Part shown: positions 9,000-19,781 of the stretch, piece by piece | How positions within the stretch are numbered: position 1 is the stretch's first letter | How the letters are laid out: each line of letters begins with the position of its first letter | Assembly (NCBI RefSeq): GCF_004295665.1 | Contig: NZ_CP034759.1 | Span: forward strand, 2,852,001-2,916,000 | Direction: 5' to 3' | DNA length: 64,000 nt | Source: Litorilituus sediminis | GTDB lineage: Bacteria > Pseudomonadota > Gammaproteobacteria > Enterobacterales > Alteromonadaceae | Notes under the pieces: model-generated | The model's database searches: none | Told to the model about the DNA's origin: nothing | What the model saw: only the letters and a program-made list of their open reading frames with translations | Position numbers and translations under genes: made by a program

Positions 9000-10979
9000 T
9001 TAAACTTTAAAGGCACTGGCAATATCTTGTAAGTTGGAAGCCAGTTCTGCTTGCTCCTTCGCCGTTGATGCTATTTGACTGGCTCCTGTGGTTGATTCCA
9101 TCGATTTTTGTTCGACATTAACAACATTTTGTGCGACATCTTGAGTTACCACAGCTTGCTCTTCTATTGCCGTGGCAATTTGTTCTGTCATGGCAAATAT
9201 ACTACTTACTGAACTGGTTATATCGGTTAACACAGTTTCGACAGATTTTGAATGGCGTACTGCTGAATCAGCTTTTTCTTGGCTACTCTCAATAACACTA
9301 AAGGCGGCATTAGCATCATTTTGTAAGGCCGTTATATAGCTTTCAATTTCAGACGTTGATTCTTGTGTGCGTTGAGCTAGCGTGCGTACCTCGTCGGCAA
9401 CAACGGCAAAGCCGCGTCCTTGTTCACCAGCTCTGGCTGCCTCTATTGCAGCATTTAGCGCCAATAGGTTGGTTTGTTCAGCCACTGACTTAATGACATC
9501 AACAACATTGGTAATGTTACTACTACTTTCATGCAAGTTATTGATTTGTCTAGCTAAGCCGTCAATGTCTTGCGCAAGCACTTCAATTGCTTGATAAGAT
9601 TGCTGGACAACTTCCAGTCCATTCTTGGTTTGCTCGTCAGCTTCTCTGGCAGAATTTGCCGTACTTTGCGTATTTGAGGCAACCTCTTGAACGGTTGCAG
9701 ATAACTCTTCCACGGCGGTGGCGATGAGGGCGATGCCTTGCTGTTGTTCCTGCATCGACTGTGAATTGTGCTGACACGTTTGTGATGTTTCTTCAGCCGC
9801 AGCTGCTAAGGTTATGCTGGAGTTAGAAATTTCCGTAATAGCCGCGGAAAATTTTTGCAATGTTAAGTTAAGCGCACCTGCAATTTTACCTAACTCACTT
9901 TTGCCCAGTAGCTGGCTTTGCACACTAAGATCATTCTCATCTCTAATTTTTGTCATTAACGTGGTGAGATCGGTAACTCGTTTAGATAACTCTTGAATGG
10001 TGAAGAAACTAACCAGTAGCGCGATCAGTAAAATACTGGCACTGACCACTATAGTGAAAACCATGGATTTAAACGCACTGCTTTGTTTTGTTTGTGCTAG
10101 TTGTAGGAGTGCATCACTTAATTGATTTTCAACCTTTTTAAGCTGGCCTATTCGTGCGGTTGATTGACTAAACCAGTACTCACTATCAATATTGAAATCA
10201 TTGTTTTTAGCTTTGGCTATATTTCTCAGCCTTTCTACCTCGGCAATGGCATCATGGCTTAATGCAGAGTCAAAAAAGGCTTTATTTTCGGCGCTGGCAA
10301 AGCTAATAAAGTTGTTAAAGTAGGTGTTTTGCTCAGTCACTAAACTAATAAACTTTACAAACATACCAGGTAAGAATTGATTTGCAGAGAAGGTATTACT
10401 GAGCACTGCTCGTTCAATGCCAGCTCGTTCTTTACCTTGTAAAAAGTTGTAGTAGCTGACGGTTGCTTGGGTAATGGCTGCATTAGAGCTTACTTCAGCA
10501 TTTAAAGCGGCAACACTAAGCAGCTTGGCATTTAAATTAGTGTAATATTTAATGGCTTCACTGGTTTGAATAGAAAGCGACTTTACTTGGCGACGAACAT
10601 CATTCAGGCGTTGTAACTCTTGCTCAATGGCGCTGTTTAGCGTCTGTATTTTTGTTAATGAAAAGCTGTTGTTGCTTAAGTACTGGCGTTTTGCTTGATG
10701 CTTTTGATCTGTGTTGCTGTGCTGTGCAGTGAGCTTATTAGAGAACTTTTTTCCTTTAGAGCCAAGATAACCTGCGGTCATTCCGCGCTCTTTTTGTAAT
10801 TCGTGTACTAATTCACTGTAAACAACCGACAGTTGTGTAAGCTCTGTAATGGTAGTCATTTCTTTGCTGGTTACTACACCCTTTGAAATCGCAGATATGC
10901 TTAGCCACAGGAAGCCAACAATAGGTAAAGCCAGAATAATAACTACCTTTTTTTTAAAAGAAAGATCGGAAAATTTCAT
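9000..10979 (-). CDS. Methyl-accepting chemotaxis protein with periplasmic NIT sensor domain
   Basis: This is a 659-residue chemoreceptor. Transmembrane helix 1 is at residues ~11-29. The periplasmic part begins with [21 protein letters not shown], typical of the nitrate/nitrite-sensing NIT domain. Helix 2 is at ~307-328, followed by a HAMP linker and the cytoplasmic signalling domain with the hairpin-tip sequence [20 protein letters not shown] near residue 500. It should relay a ligand signal to CheA/CheW. The ligand is not certain, because NIT domains bind other small molecules too. No C-terminal pentapeptide for CheR docking is seen (it ends in IASAFKV). It is a single gene, with a candidate small-RNA unit 170 bp upstream. 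Confidence 0.92.
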   Translation of the reverse strand: MKFSDLSFKKKVVIILALPIVGFLWLSISAISKGVVTSKEMTTITELTQLSVVYSELVHELQKERGMTAGYLGSKGKKFSNKLTAQHSNTDQKHQAKRQYLSNNSFSLTKIQTLNSAIEQELQRLNDVRRQVKSLSIQTSEAIKYYTNLNAKLLSVAALNAEVSSNAAITQATVSYYNFLQGKERAGIERAVLSNTFSANQFLPGMFVKFISLVTEQNTYFNNFISFASAENKAFFDSALSHDAIAEVERLRNIAKAKNNDFNIDSEYWFSQSTARIGQLKKVENQLSDALLQLAQTKQSSAFKSMVFTIVVSASILLIALLVSFFTIQELSKRVTDLTTLMTKIRDENDLSVQSQLLGKSELGKIAGALNLTLQKFSAAITEISNSSITLAAAAEETSQTCQHNSQSMQEQQQGIALIATAVEELSATVQEVASNTQSTANSAREADEQTKNGLEVVQQSYQAIEVLAQDIDGLARQINNLHESSSNITNVVDVIKSVAEQTNLLALNAAIEAARAGEQGRGFAVVADEVRTLAQRTQESTSEIESYITALQNDANAAFSVIESSQEKADSAVRHSKSVETVLTDITSSVSSIFAMTEQIATAIEEQAVVTQDVAQNVVNVEQKSMESTTGASQIASTAKEQAELASNLQDIASAFKV

Positions 10980-11149
10980 GAGTGTCCCTTCTATTATTGA
11001 GATTCATGCAGCACTGAAATGAACTCTAAATAACATTGTTGTATTTTTATTAGCCACTTTCAGTATAGACTGAATTAATCGCTTCGCTAATTAGACTTAA
11101 GTCAATCATGGTATTTATTGCATGTTAGAAGAACTTAGGTGAATTTTGG

Positions 11150-11243
11150 CCAAAAAAAACCGGTAATTTTCATTACCGGTGAGTTAGCTATGAGGAAAGC
11201 TAGAATATTCAATTATTACAACAAGCGTCCACATAAGGGAACG
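11150..11243 (-). ncRNA. Candidate small RNA (~90 nt) with its own promoter and terminator
   Basis: The minus strand has a near-consensus sigma-70 promoter: TTGCAT at 11273-11278, 17-bp spacer, TATACT at 11250-11255. It predicts a start near 11243. About 65 nt later there is an intrinsic terminator: arms ACCGGTAAT/ATTACCGGT at 11159-11180 with a 4-nt loop, followed by a run of 7-8 U (11152-11158). No gene of normal size fits in between. A 16-codon frame (MWTLVVIIEYSSFPHS) could be read from 11231 down to 11181, without a clear ribosome site. The terminator lies ~170 bp upstream of the chemoreceptor start, so an attenuated leader of that gene is an alternative. It resembles no small RNA family that I can name. 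Confidence 0.55.
11159..11180 (-). terminator. Intrinsic terminator of the candidate small RNA
   Basis: A nine-bp perfect stem with a 4-nt loop is followed on the minus strand by a long U-run (11152-11158). It points away from ubiE and towards the chemoreceptor gene. Confidence 0.8.
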
Positions 11244-11249
11244 AAGAGA

Positions 11250-11278
11250 AGTATAGAGTAGCTGCTCTATTCATGCAA
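11250..11278 (-). promoter_or_regulatory. Sigma-70 promoter of the candidate small RNA
   Basis: TTGCAT (-35, 11273-11278), a 17-bp spacer and TATACT (-10, 11250-11255) are read on the minus strand. The spacing is optimal and both hexamers have five of six consensus bases or nearly so. Confidence 0.6.
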
Positions 11279-11451
11279 GTAATTTTTGTAATTTTATTTC
11301 ATTTTGGTTGTTTTTTTACATTCTTATCTTTTTCTCTGAAAAATTTCTTTGCCTTAAACTGAATTTAGATCAAGAAAAACAAGTCCGGTGTTTGGTGATT
11401 GCCCCTTGATACGATAGACTATCGGCAATTATAGCTTTGAGTGAAAACAAC

Positions 11452-12255
11452 ATGGCCTCTACAGATCAAAATCATATTGAAAATAATCGACAACACACGG
11501 ATGCAAGTGAGCAAAGTAACACCACTCACTTTGGTTATAAAACAATAGACAAAGATGAAAAAGTATCCATGGTCGCGGGTGTTTTTCATTCTGTTGCTAA
11601 GCAATATGATGTGATGAACGATTTAATGTCGTTTGGTATTCATCGCCTATGGAAGCGCTTTACTATTGATGCCAGTGGTGTTCGTCCTGGCAATAAAGTA
11701 CTTGATTTAGCTGGCGGTACCGGTGATTTAACAGCAAAGTTCTCTCAGTTAGTTGGTAAAGACGGTAAGGTTATTCTTGCTGATATTAATAGCTCAATGC
11801 TTAATGTTGGTCGAGATAAATTAAGAGACCGCGGTTTAGTACAAAACATTGAATATGTGCAAGCGAATGCCGAGTATTTACCCTTTGAAGAAAATACCTT
11901 TGATATTGTTACTATTGCATTTGGCCTTCGTAACGTAACCGATAAAGATAAAGCGCTACGTTCAATTTACTCTGTGTTAAAGCCAGGTGGTCGCTTACTG
12001 GTGTTAGAGTTTTCTAAACCTGAGCATGAAATTCTCAATAAAGCTTATGATTTTTACTCATTTAATATTTTACCAAAAATGGGTGAATTAGTAGCAAAAG
12101 ATGGTGATAGTTATCAGTACTTGGCTGAGTCTATCAGAATGCATCCAGATCAAGACACGTTAGAAGAGATGATGAAAAATGCTGGTTTTGAACAAACCAG
12201 TTATAAAAATTTAACGGGTGGTATTGTTGCCTTACATAAAGGTTATAAGTTTTAA
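11452..12255 (+). CDS. ubiE: Ubiquinone/menaquinone biosynthesis C-methyltransferase UbiE
   Basis: This enzyme methylates demethylmenaquinol and the C5 position of the ubiquinone precursor with S-adenosylmethionine. Clear family stretches are [19 protein letters not shown], the AdoMet loop [14 protein letters not shown] near residue 85, [12 protein letters not shown], and the C-terminal [12 protein letters not shown]. The ATG at 11452 gives 267 residues. It has an N-terminal extension of about 16 residues over the E. coli protein, rich in polar residues. A TTG at 11437 would add five more. It is the first gene of the ubiE-ubiJ-ubiB operon, with 5 bp to the next start. Confidence 0.97.
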   Translation: MASTDQNHIENNRQHTDASEQSNTTHFGYKTIDKDEKVSMVAGVFHSVAKQYDVMNDLMSFGIHRLWKRFTIDASGVRPGNKVLDLAGGTGDLTAKFSQLVGKDGKVILADINSSMLNVGRDKLRDRGLVQNIEYVQANAEYLPFEENTFDIVTIAFGLRNVTDKDKALRSIYSVLKPGGRLLVLEFSKPEHEILNKAYDFYSFNILPKMGELVAKDGDSYQYLAESIRMHPDQDTLEEMMKNAGFEQTSYKNLTGGIVALHKGYKF

Positions 12256-12260
12256 CGATT

Positions 12261-12899
12261 ATGGCTGAGTTTATTAAGCAAGTAACTGATTTTGCCATGT
12301 TGCCTCAGTTGTTTACTGCAACGCTTGAGCTCATTATTAATAAGGCATTGCGCCATACAAGCCAGCCAGTGAACTTGGCAGACTTACAGCAAAAAACACT
12401 GGCGGTATCGTTAGCTGAATTGCCTTTTTCCCTCAGTTTTACAGTAAGTCAAGATAAGGTGCTATGTCATACCTACACTGATAATAGTGATTGTTTAATT
12501 ACCACCAGTATTGCAACCTTGAGAAAACTTAAAGCTGAGCAACAATTAACTCAGCTGATAAAAGACAATAAATTAGATGTCATTGGTGACATTAAAGTTG
12601 CGCAGCAGTTTGCGCAACTAATTGAGGGAATAGAAATTGATTGGCAGTCAGAATTAGCCAGCCACATAGGTGATATTCCTACCCATAAGCTCACGACATT
12701 TGGTAATAAAATTACAAAAAAGCTTAAAAATACTAGCGAAACTATACAAGCCGATGTGGCGGAATATGTCGTTTATGAGCAACGGCTAGTGGCAAGCAGT
12801 GTCGAAATTAGGCAATTTTCGCAAGCGGTTGATCAAATCGCTGAGCAAGTAAGTGATGTCGAACAGCGTATCAACGCGTTAATGACTAAGTTAAGCTAA
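12261..12899 (+). CDS. ubiJ: Ubiquinone biosynthesis accessory protein UbiJ (SCP2 domain)
   Basis: This 212-residue protein sits between ubiE and ubiB, the classical place of ubiJ. The N-terminal half resembles an SCP2 lipid-binding fold ([20 protein letters not shown], then [21 protein letters not shown]). The C-terminal part (about residues 150-212) is a charged helix likely to form a coiled coil. In E. coli UbiJ with UbiK and other Ubi proteins forms a soluble complex that holds hydrophobic ubiquinone intermediates. Identification rests on position, size and the conserved GDIKVAQQF segment. Confidence 0.9.
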   Translation: MAEFIKQVTDFAMLPQLFTATLELIINKALRHTSQPVNLADLQQKTLAVSLAELPFSLSFTVSQDKVLCHTYTDNSDCLITTSIATLRKLKAEQQLTQLIKDNKLDVIGDIKVAQQFAQLIEGIEIDWQSELASHIGDIPTHKLTTFGNKITKKLKNTSETIQADVAEYVVYEQRLVASSVEIRQFSQAVDQIAEQVSDVEQRINALMTKLS

Positions 12900-12936
12900 A
12901 TTAAAATTAAGTAAAACCGCAAAAATAGGAGCGTTT

Positions 12937-14574
12937 GTGAGTAGTGTTCGTCTTTATCAAATCGTAAAAACTTTTCTACACTTTGGTTTAGATGAGATGG
13001 TGCCTGCGAAATTCCTGCCTTGGTACGCCAAAGCTGCTCGCCACAGTATTTTCTGGCTACGCAATAAACACAAAGATAAACCTATTGAACAAAGATTTCG
13101 CTTAGCGATTGAGTCGCTTGGCCCTGTGTTTATTAAATTTGGCCAAATGCTGTCTACACGCCGTGATCTTTTACCGCCAGAATTTGCCGATGAACTTGCC
13201 TTATTACAAGACAGGGTAACGCCATTTGATGGCGAAGCGGCTAAGCAGTTAATTATTCATGCCATAGGCCAGCAAGCATTTGAACTGCATTTTAAAGCGT
13301 TTGATATACAACCACTTGCATCGGCGTCAATTGCTCAAGTTCACACCGCAACCTTTACTGATAACGGCGTAGATAAAGATGTTGTTATTAAAGTACTTAG
13401 GCCAAATATAGCGAAAACTATACTGGCTGATATTAAAGTCATGTCGCTATTTGCCAGCGTTGTCGCCCGTTGGTTGCCAGACGGTAAACGATTGCGCCCG
13501 AAGGAAGTTGTTGCCGAGTATCGTAAAACCATATTAGATGAACTCGATTTAAATCGAGAAGCTGCTAATGCGATTCAATTAAAGCGCAATTTCTCTCAGG
13601 GAAGTGAATACGACAAAGTATTGTATGTACCTGAAATCTATAGTGAGTTTAGCCATAAAAATGTGCTGGTTATGGAGCGTATTTACGGTATAGGTGTTGG
13701 TGAAGTTGATACTTTGCATCAACTTGGTACTAATATGGAGCTACTTGCTCAGCGCGGTGTTGAGGTTTTCTTTACGCAAGTATTTCGCGATAGCTTTTTC
13801 CATGCTGATATGCATCCGGGCAATGTTTTTGTTGATGCAACCAATCCGGCAGATCCGACATGGATTGCTATAGATTGCGGCATTGTTGGTACCTTAAATA
13901 GAGAAGATAAGCGCTACTTAGCAGAAAACTTTGTTGCCTTTTTTAATCGAGATTATCGCAAAGTAGCGCAACTACACGTTGACTCGGGTTGGGTGCCTGT
14001 TAATACCAGTGTTGATGAATTTGAATTTGCTATTCGCACGGTTTGTGAGCCTATTTTTAATAAACCTCTGTCAGAAATTTCTTTTGGCCAAGTGCTGGTA
14101 AACTTATTTAATACTGCCCGTCGCTTTAATATGGAAGTTCAGCCGCAGTTGGTGTTGTTACAAAAAACCTTGCTTTATATTGAAGGTTTAGGTCGACAAC
14201 TTTATCCACAACTAGATTTATGGCAAACGGCCAAGCCCTTTTTAGAAAATTGGGTGAAAGAGCAAATGGGTATTAAGGCTGTTTTCAGTAAAGTGAAGGA
14301 AAACCTACCGTTCTGGAACGAAAAACTGCCTGAATTACCCGATCTTGTTTATGATTATTTAAAAGCTGGCAAGGAAAATCAGCATCAACAAGCACAGCTA
14401 TTGGCTTTGCTAAATCAACAACAGGCAGCTAATAACCAAAAATTAGTCTTTGGTGTATTAGCATCAGGTTTTACTGTTGCTACGGTACTGTTATTTGGTC
14501 AGCAACATGCTGCCTTAGCGCTGCTATCGGGCGCAATGTCGTTAGTGTTTACCGTTTTAGCGTTAAAAAAATAA
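12937..14574 (+). CDS. ubiB: Ubiquinone biosynthesis regulatory kinase-like protein UbiB
   Basis: This is a 545-residue atypical protein-kinase-like ATPase of the UbiB/ADCK family, required for ubiquinone synthesis. It has the family K-x-G-Q motif ([19 protein letters not shown], near residue 65), the alanine-rich loop [19 protein letters not shown] near residue 288, and the metal-binding IAIDCGIVG. The C-terminus has two membrane helices (about 502-520 and 524-542). The GTG start at 12937 is supported by TAGGAG five bases upstream. It follows ubiJ by 37 bp and converges on rep. Confidence 0.96.
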   Translation: MSSVRLYQIVKTFLHFGLDEMVPAKFLPWYAKAARHSIFWLRNKHKDKPIEQRFRLAIESLGPVFIKFGQMLSTRRDLLPPEFADELALLQDRVTPFDGEAAKQLIIHAIGQQAFELHFKAFDIQPLASASIAQVHTATFTDNGVDKDVVIKVLRPNIAKTILADIKVMSLFASVVARWLPDGKRLRPKEVVAEYRKTILDELDLNREAANAIQLKRNFSQGSEYDKVLYVPEIYSEFSHKNVLVMERIYGIGVGEVDTLHQLGTNMELLAQRGVEVFFTQVFRDSFFHADMHPGNVFVDATNPADPTWIAIDCGIVGTLNREDKRYLAENFVAFFNRDYRKVAQLHVDSGWVPVNTSVDEFEFAIRTVCEPIFNKPLSEISFGQVLVNLFNTARRFNMEVQPQLVLLQKTLLYIEGLGRQLYPQLDLWQTAKPFLENWVKEQMGIKAVFSKVKENLPFWNEKLPELPDLVYDYLKAGKENQHQQAQLLALLNQQQAANNQKLVFGVLASGFTVATVLLFGQQHAALALLSGAMSLVFTVLALKK

Positions 14575-14596
14575 CGCTATTCTTGGCGGCAGCTAG

Positions 14597-16627
14597 CTAC
14601 TTTTTCGCCGCAGCCAATCTTGCGCGTATGTCGGCAATACCCATTTTATTGGCTTGCGCTTTATCTTGGTCGGTCTTTTTCTTAGTTTGACCTAGCTCCC
14701 AGTTTAAATCATCTTGTGGCAGTTCATGTAGAAAACGGCTTGCCTCAGTACGAGCAATCTCACCAAACTGGCGACGTTCTCTTGCGTAAGTGAATATTAA
14801 CTCACGTTGAGCACGAGTAATACCAACGTATGCTAATCGTCGTTCTTCTTCAACACAGCCGTCATCAATGCTGGTTTGGTGCGGTAATAAACCTTCTTCC
14901 ATACCAATAAGGAAAACAAAAGGAAACTCTAGCCCTTTTGACGCATGTAATGTCATTAGTTGTACTTGATCGCTACTGTCTTCTTCTTCATTACGCTCCA
15001 TCATATCGCGCAGTGTTAAGCGAGTGACAATTTCGGGTAGCGTCATTGGCTCTTCATCGTCGCTACCTTCTAACATTTGCGTGACCCAGCTAAATAGTTC
15101 AGTAACATTTTTCATGCGCATTTCAGCAGCTTTAGCGCTTGGTGAGCTGTCATAGAGGAAATCTTCATAATTGATTTCTCTGATCATGGAGCGTAAAACT
15201 GCTGCGGTATCACCACGCTCGGCATTGTCAGCAGTTTCCACCAACCAGGCCGTAAAAGCTTGTAACTTATGCAGGCCGCGACCTGTTAAATGCTGCTCTA
15301 AACCCAGCTCAAAGCTGGCGGCAAACATACTAATTTGTCTGCTATTTGCGTAGTTGCCGAGTTTTTCTAATGTTGCCGGCCCTAGCTCTCGCTTAGGTAC
15401 ATTAACGATACGTAAAAAGGCGTTATCGTCGTCAGGGTTCACCAATACACGTAAATATGCCATGATGTCTTTAATTTCTGCTCGTGAGAAAAAAGAAGTG
15501 CCGCCACTGATTTTATAGGGGATTCGATTGGTCATTAGCGCTTTTTCTAATAAACGCGATTGATGATTACCCCGGTATAAAATGGCGTAGTCTTTATATT
15601 GGCTTCTATTCATAAAGCGATGACCAATCAACTCGCCAATAACACGCTCAATTTCATGTTCTTCATTTTTCGCTTGTACTACTCTTAGCTCAGGTCCGTA
15701 GGCGAGTTCACTAAACAGTGATTTGTCATACACGTGCGGGTTGTTGGCAATAAGAATATTGGCACACTTTAAGATTCGGCCACTTGAGCGATAGTTTTGC
15801 TCTAACTTAATTAGCTTTAATTGCGGGAAATCTTTACCTAGTAATACTAAGTTTTCTGGTTTTGCCCCGCGCCATGAGTAAATGGACTGGTCATCGTCAC
15901 CAACTACGGTTAAGCGTGCACGCTCGCCGGTAATTAAGCGTACTAGCTCATATTGGCTAGCATTGGTATCTTGGTATTCATCAACAAGTAAGTAGCGAAT
16001 TTTCTTTTGCCAACGTTGGCGTACTTCTGGGTAATTTTTTAATAATAAAGTCGGAATCAGAATAAGATCATCAAAGTCTAAGGCGTTATAGGCTTTCATG
16101 TGCTGATGATACCTACGATAAAACTCACCGTATTCGGCAGTATCAGCATCTGAAGCTGTTTTTAATACCCCGTCGGGTAGCAGTAAATCATTCTTCCAGT
16201 TGGAAATCATGCTTTGCAATTTACTGAGTAAATCTTTATCGCCATCAAGCTCGTCAATAGTAAGCTCTTTTAGTAATGCTAAGGTGTCTTGATCATCAAA
16301 TAAGGTGAAGCCCGGTTTATAGCCTAAGGTTTTAATTTCTTTTCTAACAATATCTAAACCCAGCGAGTGAAAGGTCGATACGGTAAGACCACGGGTTAGA
16401 TCGCGCCCTAACATTTTGGTAACACGCTCTTTCATTTCTCGTGCTGCTTTGTTGGTAAAGGTTACCGCAGCAATATTACGAGCCTTGTAATCACACTTTT
16501 GAATAAGGTACGCGATTTTTTGACAAATAACCCCTGTTTTGCCACTGCCAGCACCCGCAAGTACTAGGCATGGGCCGCTGACGTATTTTACTGCTTCATT
16601 TTGTCCGGGGTTGAGTTTCATTGCCAT
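14597..16627 (-). CDS. rep: ATP-dependent DNA helicase Rep
   Basis: This is a UvrD/Rep-type superfamily 1 helicase that unwinds DNA 3' to 5' and helps replication forks pass bound proteins. The 676 residues carry motif I GAGSGKT (~25-31), motif Ia [17 protein letters not shown], motif II VDEYQDT, motif [18 protein letters not shown], motif [16 protein letters not shown] and motif [13 protein letters not shown]. The N-terminal [19 protein letters not shown] is closer to Rep than to UvrD or PcrA. Two starts, ATG at 16627 and at 16621, are possible. It converges on ubiB and diverges from ubiK. Confidence 0.96.
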   Translation of the reverse strand: MAMKLNPGQNEAVKYVSGPCLVLAGAGSGKTGVICQKIAYLIQKCDYKARNIAAVTFTNKAAREMKERVTKMLGRDLTRGLTVSTFHSLGLDIVRKEIKTLGYKPGFTLFDDQDTLALLKELTIDELDGDKDLLSKLQSMISNWKNDLLLPDGVLKTASDADTAEYGEFYRRYHQHMKAYNALDFDDLILIPTLLLKNYPEVRQRWQKKIRYLLVDEYQDTNASQYELVRLITGERARLTVVGDDDQSIYSWRGAKPENLVLLGKDFPQLKLIKLEQNYRSSGRILKCANILIANNPHVYDKSLFSELAYGPELRVVQAKNEEHEIERVIGELIGHRFMNRSQYKDYAILYRGNHQSRLLEKALMTNRIPYKISGGTSFFSRAEIKDIMAYLRVLVNPDDDNAFLRIVNVPKRELGPATLEKLGNYANSRQISMFAASFELGLEQHLTGRGLHKLQAFTAWLVETADNAERGDTAAVLRSMIREINYEDFLYDSSPSAKAAEMRMKNVTELFSWVTQMLEGSDDEEPMTLPEIVTRLTLRDMMERNEEEDSSDQVQLMTLHASKGLEFPFVFLIGMEEGLLPHQTSIDDGCVEEERRLAYVGITRAQRELIFTYARERRQFGEIARTEASRFLHELPQDDLNWELGQTKKKTDQDKAQANKMGIADIRARLAAAKK

Positions 16628-16731
16628 GTGATAACTTATTGTGATTAATTTTTCCGCCGGCGATTTTACCTGTTTTTAGTCGCGGGCAAAACCGTTACAA
16701 TACAGCTTTAGCGAATTGCTTAAGGTTTATT

Positions 16732-16980
16732 ATGATTAATGCAAAGAAAATTGAAGAAATAGCGAAGCAAGTAACTGACGCTATTCCGCCAGGATTGAAA
16801 TCTGTTGCTAATGATATTGAAGATAAAACAAAAACGGTATTGCAGCGTAAATTGTCGCAATTAGATGTAGTAACACGAGAAGAGTTTGACGTACAAACAC
16901 AAGTACTGATTAAAACGCGGGCAAAGCTTAGCGAATTAGAAGCTAAAATTGCAGAACTAGAAGCCAAACTTGGCGAATAA
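16732..16980 (+). CDS. ubiK: Ubiquinone biosynthesis accessory factor UbiK
   Basis: This 82-residue protein belongs to the YqiC/BMFP family. The N-terminal half is amphipathic (KKIEEIAKQVTDAIPPGLKS) and the C-terminal half is a coiled coil (LSELEAKIAELEAKLGE) that trimerises in known members. UbiK binds UbiJ in E. coli and both are needed for efficient aerobic ubiquinone synthesis, which is consistent with ubiE-ubiJ-ubiB lying only 2 kb away. Its upstream region is shared with the divergent rep gene. Confidence 0.92.
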   Translation: MINAKKIEEIAKQVTDAIPPGLKSVANDIEDKTKTVLQRKLSQLDVVTREEFDVQTQVLIKTRAKLSELEAKIAELEAKLGE

Positions 16981-17013
16981 CCCGCTTTCATCTTTCAACT
17001 TAACGGACTAGTT

Positions 17014-18399
17014 ATGACCTCATCAAAAATCACCTGTTTTAAAGCCTATGATATTCGTGGAAAGTTAGGCGAAGAATTAAATACTGACGTTGCCTATCGC
17101 ATAGGTAGAGCCTTCGCCCAACATACACAAGCTAAGAAAGTCGTTGTTGGTGGTGATATTCGCCTGACTAGCGAAGAATTAAAGCAAGCATTATCACAAG
17201 GCTTAGTAGACGGCGGTAGTGATGTGGTTGACTTAGGCTTGGCAGGTACAGAGCATATTTATTTTGCCACCAGTCATTTAGCTTGTGATGGCGGTATTGT
17301 TGTTACCGCAAGCCATAATCCGATTGATTATAACGGCATGAAGCTAGTACGTGAAAACTCTAAGCCAATTAGCGGCGATACCGGGTTATTTGATATTCAA
17401 GCTTTGGCAGAAAGTAACCAGTTTATTGAGGTAACAAATAAAGGCACTATCAGCCAGCATGATATTAGCCAAGCTTATACAGAGCACTTATTAACCTATA
17501 TTAATGTTGATAACTTAAAGCATAGAACTAAACCGCTTAAATTGGTGGTTAATGCTGGAAATGGCGCTGCGGGCCCGGCATTAGATGCAATAGAAGCTGC
17601 CTTGGCTTCACTTGATGTACCGGTTGAATTTATCAAAATTCACCATCAGCCTGATGGTAATTTCCCAAATGGTATTCCTAACCCTTTATTAGTTGAAAAT
17701 AGAGCGGCCACCCGTGATGCTGTTTTAGAGCATGGGGCTGATATGGGCATTGCCTGGGATGGTGATTTTGATCGTTGTTTCTTATTTGATGAGCAAGGTC
17801 AGTTTATTGAAGGCTATTATATTGTTGGTTTATTAGCTGAGAACTTCTTGGCAAAAACTGCTGGCGCTAAAGTGATTCACGACCCACGTTTGACTTGGAA
17901 TACCATAGATATAGTTGAGCAAGCAGGTGGCGAGGCAATACAAAGTAAAACGGGTCATGCGTTTATTAAAGAGCGCATGCGCCTTGAAGATGCCGTGTAC
18001 GGTGGCGAAATGAGTGCACATCATTACTTTAGAGACTTTTTCTATTGTGATAGCGGCATGATCCCTTGGTTACTTATTGCTGAACTCGTGTGTTTGCGTA
18101 AACAAACCTTATCAAGCCTAGTGAAAGAAAGAATCGCGGCTTATCCATCATCTGGTGAGATCAACAATAAATTAGCTGACCCGAAAGCGGCTATTGCGCG
18201 CGTATTTTCATCTTACCAACATCAAGCCGTGGTAATTGATGAAACTGACGGCATTAGTATGGAGTTTGATAGCTGGCGATTTAATTTACGCTCAAGCAAT
18301 ACTGAGCCAGTGGTGAGGTTAAATGTTGAGGCGAAAGCTGATCAGGCGCTGATGGAAGAGAAAACGGCTGAAATTTTAAAGATTTTGTTAGCGTCTTAG
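17014..18399 (+). CDS. cpsG: Phosphomannomutase CpsG
   Basis: This 461-residue alpha-D-phosphohexomutase converts mannose 6-phosphate to mannose 1-phosphate for GDP-mannose synthesis. It is colinear with E. coli CpsG from [15 protein letters not shown] to the C-terminal phosphate-binding loop [16 protein letters not shown]. The active-site serine is in TASHNP (about residue 99) and the magnesium loop is DGDFDRC (about 250). It lies directly upstream of the exosortase-associated genes, which suggests that its sugar feeds an extracellular polysaccharide. A purely housekeeping role cannot be excluded. Confidence 0.94.
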   Translation: MTSSKITCFKAYDIRGKLGEELNTDVAYRIGRAFAQHTQAKKVVVGGDIRLTSEELKQALSQGLVDGGSDVVDLGLAGTEHIYFATSHLACDGGIVVTASHNPIDYNGMKLVRENSKPISGDTGLFDIQALAESNQFIEVTNKGTISQHDISQAYTEHLLTYINVDNLKHRTKPLKLVVNAGNGAAGPALDAIEAALASLDVPVEFIKIHHQPDGNFPNGIPNPLLVENRAATRDAVLEHGADMGIAWDGDFDRCFLFDEQGQFIEGYYIVGLLAENFLAKTAGAKVIHDPRLTWNTIDIVEQAGGEAIQSKTGHAFIKERMRLEDAVYGGEMSAHHYFRDFFYCDSGMIPWLLIAELVCLRKQTLSSLVKERIAAYPSSGEINNKLADPKAAIARVFSSYQHQAVVIDETDGISMEFDSWRFNLRSSNTEPVVRLNVEAKADQALMEEKTAEILKILLAS

Positions 18400-18446
18400 T
18401 ATTTGTTAGCTCTTAGTAAAAGGCATTAGCGCAACTGGCTTTAAAT

Positions 18447-19505
18447 ATGGCAACTTTATACCAGCAATTTAGCTTAGCTGAGTTTGTTAAGCAATATAGT
18501 GCAGAGATAGCTCAACCTCGCTATTACGAGTTGAGTTTGCCTTGGTTGCTGGCGAGTGAAAGCTATATGTTGGCTGAAGGTGCCGATGTTATCGTACACT
18601 GCTTATTTAAAAAGTCAGATAACAAAGACATTATACTCATTGCTTGGCCATTAGTGCACCGAGGACAAGCAATTAGCTCTTTAACTAGTTTTTATTCAAC
18701 CGTAACTGAGCCACTGTTTTTTAGTAAAGAAGCACAGCAAAAATTACCTTCACTATTGCAATGTATTACTCAGCAAAATCAATGGCAAAGCTTGTCTTTA
18801 GGGCCTATTGATAGCACAAGTTTGTTAGCGCAAGCACTTAGCAATGGGCAAGACAATATTGGTTATCGCAGGCTATTTGCTCAATCTGATAATTTTTATT
18901 TGAATGAGCTAAGCTCTTTTGAGCAGTATTATCAACAGCGACCAAGCCAGTTAAAAAATACCATAAAGCGCAAAGCAAAAAAATTAGCTAAGCAGCATAG
19001 TTATCACATTGATATTATTACTCAAGAAAGTGATTTAGCTGCTGCTTTTATTCATTATAAAAGTATATATCAGCAAAGTTGGAAAGCTGATGAGTACAGT
19101 TTTGATTTTATCGACTATGTTTGTCGTCATGCCGCGCAGCAAGGTAAACTGCGTTTAGGTTTATTATTTGTTGATAATATTGCCGTGGCCGCACAAATTT
19201 GGTTTGTGCAAGAAAGTGCTCAAGTAAAAGTAGCTTCAATTTTTAAGCTCGCTTATATTCCTCAATACCAAGATTATTCAGTTGGCTCTTTGCTTTCTAT
19301 GGCATTATCAGAGCACGTATTATCATGCGATAAGGTTAATGAAATTGAATTTGGTATGGGCAGTGAAGCTTATAAAAAAGATTGGTTGCCTAAATTAAGA
19401 AGCAGAGTGACATATCAATTTTTTAATGCCCAGACCATTTATGGTAATTTGCTTGCCTTAAGGAAGGTTTTATTACCAAAAGTAAAAGCTTATTTTCTCA
19501 GATAA
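18447..19505 (+). CDS. FemAB/BioF2-type GNAT acyltransferase, exosortase-A system associated
   Basis: This 352-residue soluble protein has the layout of FemAB-like acyltransferases. The second GNAT half includes FIHYKSIYQQSWK, then LGLLFVDNIAVAAQIWFVQ and VGSLLSMALSEHVLS, and ends with EFGMGSEAYKKDW. Relatives are often encoded in XrtA/PEP-CTERM loci. Here it is followed 16 bp later by an acyl carrier protein gene and two exosortase-associated hydrolases, so it plausibly moves an acyl group from that carrier to a sugar or surface molecule. The substrate is not known. It begins a four-gene unit with tight spacing. Confidence 0.75.
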   Translation: MATLYQQFSLAEFVKQYSAEIAQPRYYELSLPWLLASESYMLAEGADVIVHCLFKKSDNKDIILIAWPLVHRGQAISSLTSFYSTVTEPLFFSKEAQQKLPSLLQCITQQNQWQSLSLGPIDSTSLLAQALSNGQDNIGYRRLFAQSDNFYLNELSSFEQYYQQRPSQLKNTIKRKAKKLAKQHSYHIDIITQESDLAAAFIHYKSIYQQSWKADEYSFDFIDYVCRHAAQQGKLRLGLLFVDNIAVAAQIWFVQESAQVKVASIFKLAYIPQYQDYSVGSLLSMALSEHVLSCDKVNEIEFGMGSEAYKKDWLPKLRSRVTYQFFNAQTIYGNLLALRKVLLPKVKAYFLR

Positions 19506-19521
19506 AGGATTAATAACTTAG

Positions 19522-19776
19522 ATGAACCAAGAACAAATAACACAGCAGCTAACGCAAGCGCTTAATCAGATAATACCTAGCTATGGTCAGGACTTTTGGA
19601 CGCCTGATACTGAGCTGGTTGGCGCAATTGCCGAGTTTGACTCTATGGCCATTGTAACCTTAATTGGCGAAATGGAAGAGCTGTTTGATATTGAGTTTGA
19701 TGATGAAGATATTACTGGTGAACACTTTGCTTCTGTCGCCAGTTTAACTCAATTAGTGCAGGCAAGACTTGGTTAA
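19522..19776 (+). CDS. Acyl carrier protein (dedicated, exosortase-A locus)
   Basis: This 84-residue acidic protein has a phosphopantetheine attachment motif, EFDSMAIV, with Ser41 as the expected modified residue, in place of the DSL of housekeeping AcpP. The rest (LIGEMEELFDIEFDDEDI) follows the four-helix carrier fold. It lies between a GNAT acyltransferase and a hydrolase gene, a combination seen in XrtA/PEP-CTERM loci. The likely role is to present an acyl chain for modification of the exopolysaccharide or its lipid carrier. This is inferred from context. Confidence 0.85.
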   Translation: MNQEQITQQLTQALNQIIPSYGQDFWTPDTELVGAIAEFDSMAIVTLIGEMEELFDIEFDDEDITGEHFASVASLTQLVQARLG

Positions 19777-19781
19777 GCTCA

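Noticed and set aside
11000-11110. A flagellar sigma-28 promoter for the chemoreceptor gene
   Set aside because: A partial match (TTAAGTCT and AGCGATTA on the minus strand) has wrong spacing and too few matching bases to be claimed.
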